The position numbers and the translations under genes were made by a program. Positions 8,423 to 17,531 of a stretch of 64,000 nucleotides of DNA are shown piece after piece. Each line of letters starts with the position of its first letter. Positions within the stretch are counted from its first letter, which is position 1. This DNA is from Acidovorax sp. 69 (GTDB lineage Bacteria > Pseudomonadota > Gammaproteobacteria > Burkholderiales > Burkholderiaceae_C). The notes under the pieces are model-generated. The model had not been told where the DNA came from and did not search any database. It saw nothing but the letters and a program-made list of their open reading frames with translations. The stretch covers positions 2,232,501 through 2,296,500 of the forward strand of contig NZ_PGEP01000001.1 of assembly GCF_002797445.1 (NCBI RefSeq), in the 5' to 3' direction.

Positions 8423-8770
8423 ATGCAAACAACCACAGACATTCAGAACACCGAACCCACCTGTGCCGCTTGGCACGACGTGGGCGAACCCGATGATTTC
8501 CCGGACGGCGCCGTCTGGCCCGTGGTGGTCGGTGGCCTGCCCGTCGCGGTGTTCCGTGAGGGTGAGGGCTTGTATGCCCTGTACGACCTGTGCACCCATG
8601 GCGCCGCCAAATTGTCCGACGGCTACGTGGAAGACGGCTGCGTGGAATGCCCCTTGCATCAGGGCACCTTCGACATCCGCACGGGCGCCCCTTGCAAGGC
8701 GCCGGTCACCGAAGCGGTGCGCACGTTCCCGGTGCGCGTGGTGGCGGGGCGGGTCGAGGTGGGCGTGTAG
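8423..8770 (+). CDS. andAb: Rieske [2Fe-2S] ferredoxin of the dioxygenase system
   Basis: A 115-residue soluble Rieske ferredoxin that carries electrons from the reductase to the oxygenase. Cluster ligands are C57 and H59 (CTHG) and C76 and H79 (CPLHQG). The start is the ATG at 8423, eight nt after the beta-subunit stop. The N-terminal extension of about 15 residues before the AWHDVGEPDDF strand is somewhat longer than usual. The stop is followed by 96 nt before the transporter genes, so this may be the end of the first translational block. Confidence 0.88.
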   Translation: MQTTTDIQNTEPTCAAWHDVGEPDDFPDGAVWPVVVGGLPVAVFREGEGLYALYDLCTHGAAKLSDGYVEDGCVECPLHQGTFDIRTGAPCKAPVTEAVRTFPVRVVAGRVEVGV

Positions 8771-8866
8771 CGCCCTTGGTGGTGCATGCGCCCGCAGAGC
8801 GGGCGGTTGGCAGACCAGGTGGTTCGCACCGATTTTCTTTTGAACGTTGTTAGACAAGGACTGAAC

Positions 8867-10078
8867 ATGGCTCTCACATTTCGCTCAACCTCCCGTGTGC
8901 ACGCAGTGGCGCGCCTGACAGCCCTGGTGGCCCTGGTGGCCTGCACCTCGGTGTCTGCCATTGCGCAGTCCGGCCCTATCAAGGTCGGTATGGCGCTTGA
9001 CATCTCGGGCCCGTTTGCAGGCCCTGGGGCCGAGGCGCGTGACGGCTTTGCCCTGGCGATCAAACAGCTCGGGGGCAAGCTGGGCGGCCAGCCTGTCGAG
9101 TTTGTGCAGACCGACATGGCGGGCAGTCCTGATCAGGCCAAGCAGCTGGTAGACCGCTTTGTGCAGCGCGAGAAGATCGATCTGTTCACCGGCCCCATTG
9201 CCTCCAATGTGGCGCTGGCCGTGGCACCGTCGTTGTTTGCAGCCAAGGTGCCCTACCTGTCGAACAACGCAGGCCCCAGCCAGCTCGCAGGCGCCCAGTG
9301 CAATGCCTATTTCTTCGGCACGGCTTACCAGAACGACCAGTTCCATGAGGCCGCAGGCCAGTTTGCGGCCGACCAGAAATTCGGCCGCATGGTGGTAATG
9401 GCGCCCAACTACCCTGCGGGCAAAGATGGCATCACCGGCTTCAAGCGCAAGTACAAAGGCCAGGTGGCCGATGAGATCTACACCAAGGTCGGGCAGATCG
9501 ACTACGCCACCGAGCTGGCCCAGCTGCGCGCAGCCAAGCCCGATGCGGTGTATTTCTTCCTGCCCGGTGCCATGGGCATCAACTTCATCAAACAGTTTGT
9601 GGGCGCAGGCCTGTCCAAGGACATCACGCTGGTCACCAGTGGCTTCTCGGCCGATGAGGACATCATTGGCGCGGTGGGCGACCCCATGCTGGGTCTGTTC
9701 AACACTACACATTGGGCGCACGACATGGACAACGCGGCCAACAAGGCCTTTGTGGCCGCCTTTCGCAAGGAATACGGCGGCCGCTATCCGTCCATTTACG
9801 CAGCCCAGGCCTATGACGTAATCGCAGCCATGGACGCCGCCGTGAAGGCCGCAGGGGGCAAGGTGAGCGACAAAGAGGCCCTCATCAAGGCCTTGGCCAA
9901 GGCGCAGTTCCCCTCGGTGCGCGGCTCGTTCCGCTATGCCAACAACCACTACCCGGTACAGAACTTCTATCTGCGCACCATCGGTAAAAACGCCGAAGGC
10001 CGCGTGACGAACAAGACCATCAAGACGGTGCTGGAGAACTATGGCGATGCCTATGCCAGCCAGTGCCCCTTGAAGTGA
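8867..10078 (+). CDS. ABC transporter periplasmic substrate-binding protein, branched-chain amino acid / aromatic acid type
   Basis: A 403-residue periplasmic binding protein of the Leu/Ile/Val-type family (Peripla_BP_6). An N-terminal signal peptide runs to about residue 34 (basic start, hydrophobic LTALVALVACTSVSAIAQ). The mature part opens with the typical IKVGMALDISGPFAGPG. The ATG at 8867 has AAGGA seven nt upstream. It sits between dioxygenase and reductase genes, next to two permeases and two ATPases, so it most likely binds the aromatic substrate or its precursor rather than an amino acid. That role is inferred from context; binding proteins of this family are common in aromatic degradation operons. 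Confidence 0.88.
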   Translation: MALTFRSTSRVHAVARLTALVALVACTSVSAIAQSGPIKVGMALDISGPFAGPGAEARDGFALAIKQLGGKLGGQPVEFVQTDMAGSPDQAKQLVDRFVQREKIDLFTGPIASNVALAVAPSLFAAKVPYLSNNAGPSQLAGAQCNAYFFGTAYQNDQFHEAAGQFAADQKFGRMVVMAPNYPAGKDGITGFKRKYKGQVADEIYTKVGQIDYATELAQLRAAKPDAVYFFLPGAMGINFIKQFVGAGLSKDITLVTSGFSADEDIIGAVGDPMLGLFNTTHWAHDMDNAANKAFVAAFRKEYGGRYPSIYAAQAYDVIAAMDAAVKAAGGKVSDKEALIKALAKAQFPSVRGSFRYANNHYPVQNFYLRTIGKNAEGRVTNKTIKTVLENYGDAYASQCPLK

Positions 10079-10114
10079 TCGTTGGCAGCCCATTTGCACA
10101 GGCCATTGCGCACC

Positions 10115-11035
10115 ATGAATCCGATACTTGTCTTCGAGCAACTGCTCAACGGCGCGGGCTATGGCCTCATGCTGTTCCTCATCGCTGCGGGCCTTACGCT
10201 GGTCTTCGGCATCATGGACGTGATGAACCTGTCGCATGGCTCGCTGTTCATGGTGGGGGCCTATGTGGCGGCCACAGTGCATGTGCAAAGCGGCTCGCTG
10301 GCAGGCGCCGTGCTAGTGGCCATTGCGGCCACGATGCTGGTGGCCGTGCTGCTGGAGGTGACGCTGATGCGCCGCCTGTATGGACGTGACCACCTGGCCC
10401 AGGTGCTGGCCACGTTCGGTGTCATTCTGGTGGCCGACGATGCCGTGAAGATGGTGTGGGGCCCGTCCCCCGTGATGGCGCCCACGCCCGCCGCATTGGC
10501 GGGGCCGGTGGAGCTGTTCGCCGGCTTGCCTTATCCCTCGTACCGGTTGGTAGTGCTGGGCGCCGGGGTGCTGGTGGCAGGGCTTTTGTACCTGTTGGTC
10601 AATCACAGCCGCGTGGGCATGCTGGTGCGGGCGGGGGCGTCCGACCGGTGGATGGCCGAGCTGATGGGCGTGCGCGTCAAGCGCGTGTTCAGCGGCATCT
10701 TTCTGCTGGGGGCTGCGCTGGCCGCACTGGCCGGTGCGCTGATGGGGCCCATCATGGCCGTGCAGGTGGGCATGGGTGAATCCATTTTGATCCCTGCGCT
10801 GGTGGTCATTGTCATTGGCGGCATTGGTTCGGTGCGGGGTGCCTTTGTGGCCGCGCTGCTGGTGGGCCTGGTGGACACCATTGGCCGGGCATTCTTGCCG
10901 CTGCTGCTGCGCGCCACACTGCCGCCGGCCGTGGCTGCGGACCTGGGACCGCTGTGCGCCGAAGTGGCCATGTACGCATTGATGGCCGCAGTGCTGTCTT
11001 TCCGCCCTGCGGGGCTGTTTTCTGCCAAGGGCTGA
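10115..11035 (+). CDS. ABC transporter permease, LivH type
   Basis: A 306-residue inner-membrane permease with about eight hydrophobic segments, starting MNPILVFEQLLNGAGYGLML. The family hallmark GLTLVFGIMDVMNLSHGSLF is present early, and the conserved cytoplasmic loop near GVRVKRVFSGIFLLG follows two thirds along. It pairs with the LivM-type permease one base downstream. I chose the ATG at 10115 over an upstream GTG because the hydrophobic start fits the family. Confidence 0.88.
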   Translation: MNPILVFEQLLNGAGYGLMLFLIAAGLTLVFGIMDVMNLSHGSLFMVGAYVAATVHVQSGSLAGAVLVAIAATMLVAVLLEVTLMRRLYGRDHLAQVLATFGVILVADDAVKMVWGPSPVMAPTPAALAGPVELFAGLPYPSYRLVVLGAGVLVAGLLYLLVNHSRVGMLVRAGASDRWMAELMGVRVKRVFSGIFLLGAALAALAGALMGPIMAVQVGMGESILIPALVVIVIGGIGSVRGAFVAALLVGLVDTIGRAFLPLLLRATLPPAVAADLGPLCAEVAMYALMAAVLSFRPAGLFSAKG

Positions 11036-11036
11036 G

Positions 11037-12032
11037 ATGTCTGCCTCCCTGACTTCCACATCTGCCGTACTGCAGCCCGCTGTGGCACCGCGTTGGCGCG
11101 GTGCGTTAGTGCCTCTGTTCCTGCTGGGTGCGCTGGCGCTGTTCCCCCTGGTGGCTGCGGCGCTGGGGCTGGATTTCTACATTGGCTTTGTGCGCCGTGT
11201 GCTGGTGGTGGCACTGGCCGCAGCCAGTCTGAACTTCATCATGGGTTTTGGCGGCATGGTGGCGTTGGGGCATGCCGGTTTTGTGGGCGCAGGGGCCTAT
11301 GCGGTGGTCATGCTTTCAGACGCGGGGGTCACATCGGCCTGGCTGGTGTGGGCTGGGGCCATGGCTCTTGCTGCATTCGCTGCGTTGCTGATCGGCGCGG
11401 TATCGCTGCGCACCAAGGGCGTGTACTTCATCATGATCACGCTGGCTTTTGCGCAGATGCTGTATTACGTGTTTGTGTCGCTGCGCAGCTATGGGGGCGA
11501 TGATGGCTACACGCTGATGATGCGGCCTGGGCTGGGCCTGGGGCTGAACAGTGCTGATGAGTCCCCGCTGTATTGGGTGGTGCTGGCGCTCGTGGCTCTG
11601 GTGCTGTGGTGGCTTGACCGGGCCACGGCCTCGCGGTTTGGTACAGCGCTCGCTGGCATTCGCGACAACGAGTCCCGCATGCGGGCGCTGGGATACCCGG
11701 TGTATCTGCTGCAGCTCACTGCGTTTGTGTTGGCGGGCGCCGTGGCGGGCCTGGCGGGTGCGCTGCTCGCCACAGGCAATAGCTTTGTGAGCCCGTCGAT
11801 GATGCACTGGACGCAATCAGCCACGCTCATCGTGATGGTGGTCATTGGTGGCCTGGGCCGGCGCTGGGGCGGTCCGGTGGGGGCTGCGGTGTGGCTCACG
11901 CTCGAAGAGGTGCTCAAGCTCAACACCGACTACTGGCACATGCCCTTGGGGGCGCTGTTGATAGCCACCGCGCTGTATGCGCCCAAGGGCCTGGCTGCGC
12001 TGGCAGACCTGCGTGCAAGGAGCACCCGATGA
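11037..12032 (+). CDS. ABC transporter permease, LivM type
   Basis: A 331-residue second permease, beginning one base after the LivH-type stop. It has a longer hydrophilic N-terminus, about eight to nine membrane segments, and the family landmarks LNFIMGFGGMVALGHAGFVG and KGVYFIMITLAFAQMLYY. Its stop overlaps the next start (ATGA at 12029-12032), showing tight coupling with the ATPase gene. Confidence 0.88.
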   Translation: MSASLTSTSAVLQPAVAPRWRGALVPLFLLGALALFPLVAAALGLDFYIGFVRRVLVVALAAASLNFIMGFGGMVALGHAGFVGAGAYAVVMLSDAGVTSAWLVWAGAMALAAFAALLIGAVSLRTKGVYFIMITLAFAQMLYYVFVSLRSYGGDDGYTLMMRPGLGLGLNSADESPLYWVVLALVALVLWWLDRATASRFGTALAGIRDNESRMRALGYPVYLLQLTAFVLAGAVAGLAGALLATGNSFVSPSMMHWTQSATLIVMVVIGGLGRRWGGPVGAAVWLTLEEVLKLNTDYWHMPLGALLIATALYAPKGLAALADLRARSTR

Positions 12033-12787
12033 GCCTGTTTCAAGTCGAAGGTCTGGTCAAGCGTTTTGGCGGCCTGCTGGCCACAGACCATGTGAGCCTG
12101 TCGGTGGAGCGGGGAGAGATCCACGCGCTGATTGGCCCCAACGGCGCGGGCAAGACCACGCTGGTCCACCAGATCTCGGGCCTGCTGCAACCCGATGCGG
12201 GGCGTGTGCTGCTTGATGGCGTAGACATCACGCCGCTGCCCATGCACCGCCGTGTGGTGCACGGGCTGTCGCGCTGCTTTCAGGTGACACGCATCTTTCC
12301 TGCGCAGACGGTGCGCGACAACCTGCTGCTGGCCGTGCAGGCGCACAGCGGTTCCAGCTTTCGTTTTTTGCAGCCACGTTCGCAAGCAATTGACCTGTAC
12401 GCCAAGGCAGAACAACTGGCCGAACGCGTGGGGCTGCAACACCGCCTTGCCGACACAGCGGGTGCCTTGCCGCATGGCGCGCAGCGCACGCTGGATGTGG
12501 CGCTGGCACTGGCGGCGGCCCCCAAGTTGCTGCTGCTGGATGAGCCGATGGCTGGCATGGGCCCGGATGAGTCGCAGCAGATGGTGCAGCTCATCGAGGC
12601 CTTGCGCAAGGACATGGCGGTGTTGCTGATCGAGCACGACATGGAGGCAGTGTTCCGCCTGGCCGACCGGATCTCGGTGCTGGTGTATGGCCGTGTTCTC
12701 ACCGCTGGCTCGCCCGACGAGATTCGCAACCACCCCGAGGTGCAGGCGGTGTACCTCGGCACCGAAACGTTGGAGACCACTGCATGA
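12029..12787 (+). CDS. ABC transporter ATP-binding protein, LivG type
   Basis: A 252-residue ATPase. Walker A is GPNGAGKTT at about 36-44, Walker B is LLLLDEPMAGM, and the switch histidine is in LLIEHDMEAVF. The signature motif reads LPHGAQRTLDVALAL, a departure from the usual LSYGEQR, so it is slightly degenerate. It overlaps the LivM-type stop by four bases and its own stop overlaps the next ATPase start (12784-12787). An upstream alternative start inside the permease gene was rejected. Confidence 0.88.
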   Translation: MSLFQVEGLVKRFGGLLATDHVSLSVERGEIHALIGPNGAGKTTLVHQISGLLQPDAGRVLLDGVDITPLPMHRRVVHGLSRCFQVTRIFPAQTVRDNLLLAVQAHSGSSFRFLQPRSQAIDLYAKAEQLAERVGLQHRLADTAGALPHGAQRTLDVALALAAAPKLLLLDEPMAGMGPDESQQMVQLIEALRKDMAVLLIEHDMEAVFRLADRISVLVYGRVLTAGSPDEIRNHPEVQAVYLGTETLETTA

Positions 12788-13502
12788 GCGCGCCAGAGCC
12801 CTTGTTGAGTTGCGAGGCCCTGGAGGCCGGCTACGGCGTGAGCCAGGTGTTGTTCGGCATTGACCTGCAGATCGCGGCAGGCGAAGTGGTCTCGCTGCTC
12901 GGGCGCAACGGCATGGGCAAAAGCACCACCATCAAGACCCTGGTTGGCGCGCTGCGCCCCACAGCCGGTGGCATCCGCTTTGCGGGGGAGGCGACCGGCA
13001 GGCTCAGGTCCGATGCGATTGCCCGCTTGGGCATGGCCATCGTGCCCGAGGGACGCCATGTGTTTCCCAACCTTACCGTGCGCGAGCACCTGGTGGCCTT
13101 TGCCGACCATCGCAATGGCCTGCGCGATGCGTGGGACCTGGAGCGTATCTACGGCGTGTTTCCGCGCCTCAAGGAGCGCCAGAACAACCTGGGCAACCAG
13201 CTCTCGGGGGCGAGCAGCAGATGCTGGCCATTGGCCGCGCGCTGTCCACCAACCCGCGCCTGCTCATTCTGGACGAGGCCACTGAAGGCCTGGCCCCGGT
13301 GATCCGCGAGGAGATCTGGCGCTGCCTGGCCACGCTCAAGGCGGCAGGGCAGACCATTCTGGTGGTGGACAAATACGTGCACCGGCTGGTGGATCTGGCC
13401 GACCGCCATGTGATTCTGGAGCGCGGGCGGGTGGTATGGCAGGGCGACTCTGCCGCGCTCAATGCAGACCGCAGCCTGTGGTCGCGTTACCTCACGGTGT
13501 GA
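12784..13502 (+). pseudogene. ABC transporter ATP-binding protein, LivF type, broken by a one-base frameshift
   Basis: The first frame gives Walker A (GRNGMGKSTT at 40-49) and runs normally to LKERQNNLGNQLSG at about residue 142. It then turns into unrelated sequence and stops at 13302 (172 residues). The remainder of a normal LivF protein continues in the +2 frame from GEQQMLAIGRALS through LILDEATEGLAP (Walker B) to the stop at 13502. One extra G in the G5 run at 13206-13210 would restore LSGGEQQ and a 239-residue protein of normal length. The break falls exactly in the ABC signature motif, so as written the protein cannot work. Either a homopolymer sequencing error or a real inactivating mutation; the rest is well conserved, favouring an error or a very recent change. 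Confidence 0.85.
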
Positions 13503-13520
13503 CGGGCAAAGGGCTGGGTC

Positions 13521-14633
13521 ATGAAAGACTTTGATTTGGACTTGGACTTGGATCGATTGAACCCGCCATCTGCACCGGTATCTGGTGACCCCTCTGCGCA
13601 GGAGCACCGTGTCACGTTGCTTCCGGCTGGCAAGGTGTTTGTGGCCCGGGCCGGTGAGAGCCTGCTGGACGCTGCGGCACACGCGGGCATCCGCCTGCCC
13701 CATCAGTGCAAAACGGGCACCTGTGGCGCCTGCAGGGCGCTGGTGCTGAAGGGGCGGGTCGACGGCATGGCAGGGGCTTCACCCACCGCATTGACGACCG
13801 AAGAGCGGGCCCAGGGCCAGCGCCTGTTGTGCTGCTCGGCAGCGGCGGGTGATTTGGAGCTGGAGTGTGCCGAGATTCCCCACATTCCGGGTATCGAGGT
13901 GCGCAAGCTGCCGGTGCGGGTGGTGGCCATGGAGCGCCTGGCAACCGATGTGATGCGCGTGCAGTTGCAACCGCCTGCTGGCCAGCGCTTGCACTACGCG
14001 GCAGGCCAGTATGTGGATGTGCTGCTGCCTGGCAACCGGCGGCGCAGCTATTCGCTGGCCACCCCGGCGCGCGAGGGGACTGAACTGCTGGAACTGCATA
14101 TCCGTCACCTGCCGGGCGGCCAGTTCACCGACCAGGTGTTCGGCAAACTCAAGGTCCGCGATGTGCTGCGTATCGAAGGGCCGCTGGGTACCTTTGGCAT
14201 GCACACCGCCACCGATACCCCCGCCATTTTGTTGGCCAGCGGCACGGGCTTTGCCCCCATTCAAGCCCTGGTCGAACAATCGGCACGCAGTGGTAGCCAG
14301 CGCCAGGTGCACCTGTATTGGGGTGGCCGTACCCGATCTGACCTGTACCTGCACGGCCTGTGTGGGGAGTGGGAGCTGGCATGGCCTGGGCGGCTGCGCT
14401 ATGTGCCGGTGCTGTCTGAAGCCTCGGCCGCTGATGGCTGGACCGGGCGCACCGGATGGGTTCACCAGGCAGTGCTGCAGGACCACCCCGATCTTTCGCA
14501 GCATGAGGTGTACGCCTGTGGCGCCCCTGCCATGGTGGATGCAGCGCGGCGGGATTTTGTGGCCCATGCAGGCTTGCCGTCCACCGCGTTCTTTGCTGAC
14601 GCGTTTGTGGCGCAACGTGACCCAAAGGTGTAG
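13521..14633 (+). CDS. Oxidoreductase: plant-type [2Fe-2S] + FAD + NAD(P)H, reductase of the dioxygenase
   Basis: A 370-residue electron-transfer flavoprotein. An N-terminal plant-type ferredoxin domain (about 28-115) has ligands C63, C68 and C71 plus C104 or C105. The FAD domain has RSYSLA at 175-180 and the pyridine-nucleotide domain has GTGFAP at 241-246. This is the class III (naphthalene dioxygenase / NagAa-like) reductase layout. It would pass NAD(P)H electrons to the Rieske ferredoxin at 8423. The first 25 residues are an unusual acidic extension with DLDLDLD, encoded by imperfect 6-nt repeats. It lies after the transporter genes rather than beside the ferredoxin. A phenol-hydroxylase-type reductase role is the alternative. 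Confidence 0.85.
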   Translation: MKDFDLDLDLDRLNPPSAPVSGDPSAQEHRVTLLPAGKVFVARAGESLLDAAAHAGIRLPHQCKTGTCGACRALVLKGRVDGMAGASPTALTTEERAQGQRLLCCSAAAGDLELECAEIPHIPGIEVRKLPVRVVAMERLATDVMRVQLQPPAGQRLHYAAGQYVDVLLPGNRRRSYSLATPAREGTELLELHIRHLPGGQFTDQVFGKLKVRDVLRIEGPLGTFGMHTATDTPAILLASGTGFAPIQALVEQSARSGSQRQVHLYWGGRTRSDLYLHGLCGEWELAWPGRLRYVPVLSEASAADGWTGRTGWVHQAVLQDHPDLSQHEVYACGAPAMVDAARRDFVAHAGLPSTAFFADAFVAQRDPKV

Positions 14634-14958
14634 TGCGCTACTGAATAGATAGCTGCTAGCGCTTGATGAATAAGCGCTTGTAGCCATTTTTGTTCAATTT
14701 TTCGATGGAATACGGGTGCGTGTCGGCAGGGGGCTCATGCGCGGCAGGCGTGTGTGGCGCGGCGTCTGCCGGAGCGGTGGGTCGCCCGATGCCCCCTGGC
14801 ACACCCCCAACGGCGTTCGCTTGTACCATCCTCCACCGTAGCCGAGGCAGCCCACCGTACTGGCTGCGGCGGCGGCCGCCTCGTGCAGGTGATGGTCACG
14901 GGCGGTTCTCCGTCAGTGCTGCAGCATTTCTTTCCTTGTCTATTGGAGTTTTTTCCGC
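14634..14958. other. Gene-free region, 325 nt, beginning with a palindromic repeat
   Basis: After the repeat at 14644-14697 I find no plausible gene. The distal part is GC-rich without codon-like structure. It ends in TTGGAG about 11 nt before the tas start, which serves as that gene's ribosome binding site. Confidence 0.55.
14644..14697. repeat. Palindromic repeat copy 3
   Basis: Reads AATAGATAGCTGC, TAGCGCTTGATGAATAAGCGCTTG, then TAGCCATTTTTGTTCAA. The central arms GCGCTT/AAGCGC form a hairpin and the outer arms are partly complementary. It starts 11 nt after the reductase stop codon, so it lies in the 3' untranslated part of the operon transcript. Confidence 0.8.
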
Positions 14959-16020
14959 ATGAACAAAGTCCCCTTGGGTCAGAGTGACCTGCTTGTCACC
15001 CCCATCTGCCTGGGCACCATGACGTTTGGTGAACAGGTCCAGGAAACCGATTCGCACGCCATCCTGAGCCGGTCGCTGGAGCGGGGCGTGAACTTCATCG
15101 ACACGGCCGAGATGTACTCGGTGCCAGCCAAGGCCGAGACCTTTGGCGCCACCGAGACCATCATTGGCAACTGGTTTGCCAAGAACCCCGGCGCGCGTCA
15201 GAAGCTGGTGGTGGCTACCAAAGTGGCGGGCCCTTCGCGCGGCATGCCCTGGGTGCGCGAGGGCAAGAGCATGACCCCCGCAGACATCGTGGCCTCGTGC
15301 GAAGGCAGCCTGCGCCGCCTGCAGACCGATGTGATCGACCTGTACCAGATCCACTGGCCTGAGCGCCATGTGCCTGCCTTCGGCACGCTGTACTACGACC
15401 CCGCCAAGGAGACCTCGACCACGCCCATCCACGAGCAGCTCGAAGCGCTGGCGGGGCTGGTGAAGGCGGGCAAGGTGCGGTACATCGGTCTGTCAAACGA
15501 AACGCCCTATGGCGTGCACGAGTTCGTGCGCCTGGCTGAGCAGCACGGCTTGCCCCGTGTAGCGACGGTGCAGAACCCGTACTGCCTGATCAACCGCACC
15601 TGGGAAAACGGGCTGGATGAAACCTGCCACCGCCTGAATGTGGCGCTGCTGGCCTACTCGCCGTTGGGCTTTGGCCTGCTGACGGGCAAGTACGACGACA
15701 GTGGCATTACCGGCCCATCGGCACCCCAGGGCGCGCGCATTGCATCGTATGAGTCTGTGCGCAAGCAGCGCTGGGGACGCCCCGAGGCGCTGGAGGCCTC
15801 GCGCCGCTACAACGCACTGGCGCGTGCCAACGGCATGACACCCACGCAGATGGCGCTGGCCTTCTGCTACACCAAGTGGCAAGTCGCCAGCACCATCATC
15901 GGTGTGACCTCGGTGGTGCAGCTGGACGAAGACCTGGCGGCCTGGGGCACGACGCTGTCGCCCGAGGTGCTCAAGGCCATTGACGCCATTCGCTGGGAGA
16001 TGCGCGACCCGGCGCTGTGA
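14959..16020 (+). CDS. tas: Aldo/keto reductase, Tas type
   Basis: A 353-residue NADP(H)-dependent aldo/keto reductase with the TIM-barrel family features. LGTMTFGEQ is near the N-terminus, catalytic D and Y lie in FIDTAEMY, a lysine in VVATKVAG, and a histidine in DLYQIHWPERH. IGLSNET and the late NADP-binding segment ASTIIGVTSVVQL follow. Length and local wording match E. coli Tas (346 residues), from memory. The physiological substrate is unknown. It is a single-gene unit with GGAG before the ATG and an intrinsic terminator after the stop. Confidence 0.85.
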   Translation: MNKVPLGQSDLLVTPICLGTMTFGEQVQETDSHAILSRSLERGVNFIDTAEMYSVPAKAETFGATETIIGNWFAKNPGARQKLVVATKVAGPSRGMPWVREGKSMTPADIVASCEGSLRRLQTDVIDLYQIHWPERHVPAFGTLYYDPAKETSTTPIHEQLEALAGLVKAGKVRYIGLSNETPYGVHEFVRLAEQHGLPRVATVQNPYCLINRTWENGLDETCHRLNVALLAYSPLGFGLLTGKYDDSGITGPSAPQGARIASYESVRKQRWGRPEALEASRRYNALARANGMTPTQMALAFCYTKWQVASTIIGVTSVVQLDEDLAAWGTTLSPEVLKAIDAIRWEMRDPAL

Positions 16021-16041
16021 TCGCGTGGTTGTCGGGGAAGC

Positions 16042-16069
16042 AAAAAAGGGGCTGAAAGCCCCTTTTTTT
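16042..16069. terminator. Bidirectional intrinsic terminator between tas and the M20 peptidase gene
   Basis: Stem GGGGCT (16048-16053), loop GAA, AGCCCC (16057-16062), with six A before and seven T after. It can end transcripts from both convergent genes. Confidence 0.85.
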
Positions 16070-16090
16070 GTACGGCCTTGAGCTGGGCGC

Positions 16091-17506
16091 CTATGCCGCA
16101 GTGGTCAGGCGGCCTTCGTGCCATGGCGTGCCGTGCGCCTCGCCCAGATCCCAGAAAATACCCGCCATGACGGCCAGCCCTTCGCGCGCCACGGGGGCCA
16201 GAAGGTGCTCATTGGGGGCATGCTGGGCGCAGGCTGGGTATGAGTGGGGCACCCACAGCGTGGGCAGGCCCAACTGGTCGGCGAAGATGTCGTTGGGCAG
16301 TGAACCCGCCAGGTTGGGCAGCAGCGTGGCGGGTTGGCCCGCGCTGGCCTCCAGAGATGCCAGCGTCCAGTCCACCCACGGGTTGTGCAGGTCCAGCCGC
16401 GTGGCGCCGCACACCATACCCATGGTGATGGTCACTTCCGTGAATCCGTGTGCGTCCAGGTGCTCACGCAGCGTGGCTTCCACGTTTTTCCAGTCGGTGC
16501 CCACCACAAAGCGCAATTGGCAATGGGCCACCGCTTGGGAGGGAATGGCATTCACCGGCCGCTGTGCGTTGCCCGAGCCCAGTGCCAGCACCTCCAGCGT
16601 GTTCCAGCCCACCAGTTGCTCTGCAGGCGTGAGGCCGGGTTCGCCCCAGCCGGGCGTGAGCGCCGGGTCATCGGCACCCGTGCCAATGGCCACGTCTTTC
16701 AAGGCAGTGCGCAGCTTGTCGGGCACTGCGGGCGGCAGCAGGCCCTTGACCAGAATGCGGCCCTTGGCATCCATCAGCGTGGCCAGGGCGTGCGTGAGCA
16801 CCGTCGCCGGGTTGGCCAGCACGCCACCCCAGTTGCCGGAGTGGTAGGCCTTGTCGCGGCTGCGCACCGTGAGCGAAAAGTTGATGGCGCCACGTGAACC
16901 CAGGAAGAGGGTGGGGCGCGCAGCGTTCACGCGCGGGCCGTCGCTGGCCACAAACAGGTCGGCCTTCAATGCGTCGCTGTGCTGCTCGCAGAAGGCGGCC
17001 AGGCCGGGGGAGCCGGCCTCTTCACCCATCTCCATCAGCAGCGTCACGTTGTAGCCCAGGCGGCCTTGGCGGGCTTGCAGCGTGTGCGCCAGCGCCGAGA
17101 GGCTGACCGTGTGCTGGCCCTTGTTGTCGGCGGTGCCTCGGCCGTACCAACGCTCGCCTTCAATGGTCAGATCCCAGGGCGACAGGCCCTCACGCCAGGC
17201 GCTGTCCTGACCGTTGACCACATCGCCGTGACCATAGGTCAGTACCGTGGGCAGAGCGGCGTCTTCCACGCGCCGCGCCAGCATCAGCGGGCCGCCATCG
17301 GGGGCTGGGTTGTCCAGCACCTGGCAGTCAAAACCCAGTGGCTCCAGCCAGGGAACGATCTCGTCCGTGAGGTAGGTGCGCAGCGCGGGCACCACCTGCC
17401 CCGTGTCGCTTTCAGTGCGCCAGGCCACGCGACGGCGCAGGTCGGTGGCAAAGCGGCCATCGTCGAAGTAGCGTTGCACGCTCTCCATCAGTTGTTGTCG
17501 GTTCAT
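16091..17506 (-). CDS. M20-family metallopeptidase (ArgE/DapE/CPG2-like)
   Basis: A 471-residue zinc-dependent amidohydrolase/dipeptidase. The first metal histidine and aspartate are in VLTYGHGDVVNG, and the bridging region is RGTADNKGQHTVSL. The catalytic EE pair is in LLMEMGEEAGSPG, followed by a dimerisation/lid domain and a late metal histidine in TLWVPHSYPACAQHAPNEH. The likely substrate is an N-acyl or peptide bond; the exact one is unknown. The ATG at 17504-17506 is chosen because upstream codons are not conserved. It lies 25 nt after the Bug-type binding protein stop on the same strand, so binding protein and hydrolase probably act on related compounds. Confidence 0.88.
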   Translation of the reverse strand: MNRQQLMESVQRYFDDGRFATDLRRRVAWRTESDTGQVVPALRTYLTDEIVPWLEPLGFDCQVLDNPAPDGGPLMLARRVEDAALPTVLTYGHGDVVNGQDSAWREGLSPWDLTIEGERWYGRGTADNKGQHTVSLSALAHTLQARQGRLGYNVTLLMEMGEEAGSPGLAAFCEQHSDALKADLFVASDGPRVNAARPTLFLGSRGAINFSLTVRSRDKAYHSGNWGGVLANPATVLTHALATLMDAKGRILVKGLLPPAVPDKLRTALKDVAIGTGADDPALTPGWGEPGLTPAEQLVGWNTLEVLALGSGNAQRPVNAIPSQAVAHCQLRFVVGTDWKNVEATLREHLDAHGFTEVTITMGMVCGATRLDLHNPWVDWTLASLEASAGQPATLLPNLAGSLPNDIFADQLGLPTLWVPHSYPACAQHAPNEHLLAPVAREGLAVMAGIFWDLGEAHGTPWHEGRLTTAA

Positions 17507-17531
17507 CGTGCTTGTCCTTGTCTGGTGTGTA

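Noticed and set aside
6381..8432. Open frame of 683 codons antisense to the dioxygenase genes
   Set aside because: Overlaps three clear Rieske-system genes and has shadow-type composition (His, Ala, Val, Leu).
14690..14962. Small open frame upstream of tas
   Set aside because: No ribosome site, low-complexity composition and no family resemblance; it also overlaps the repeat.
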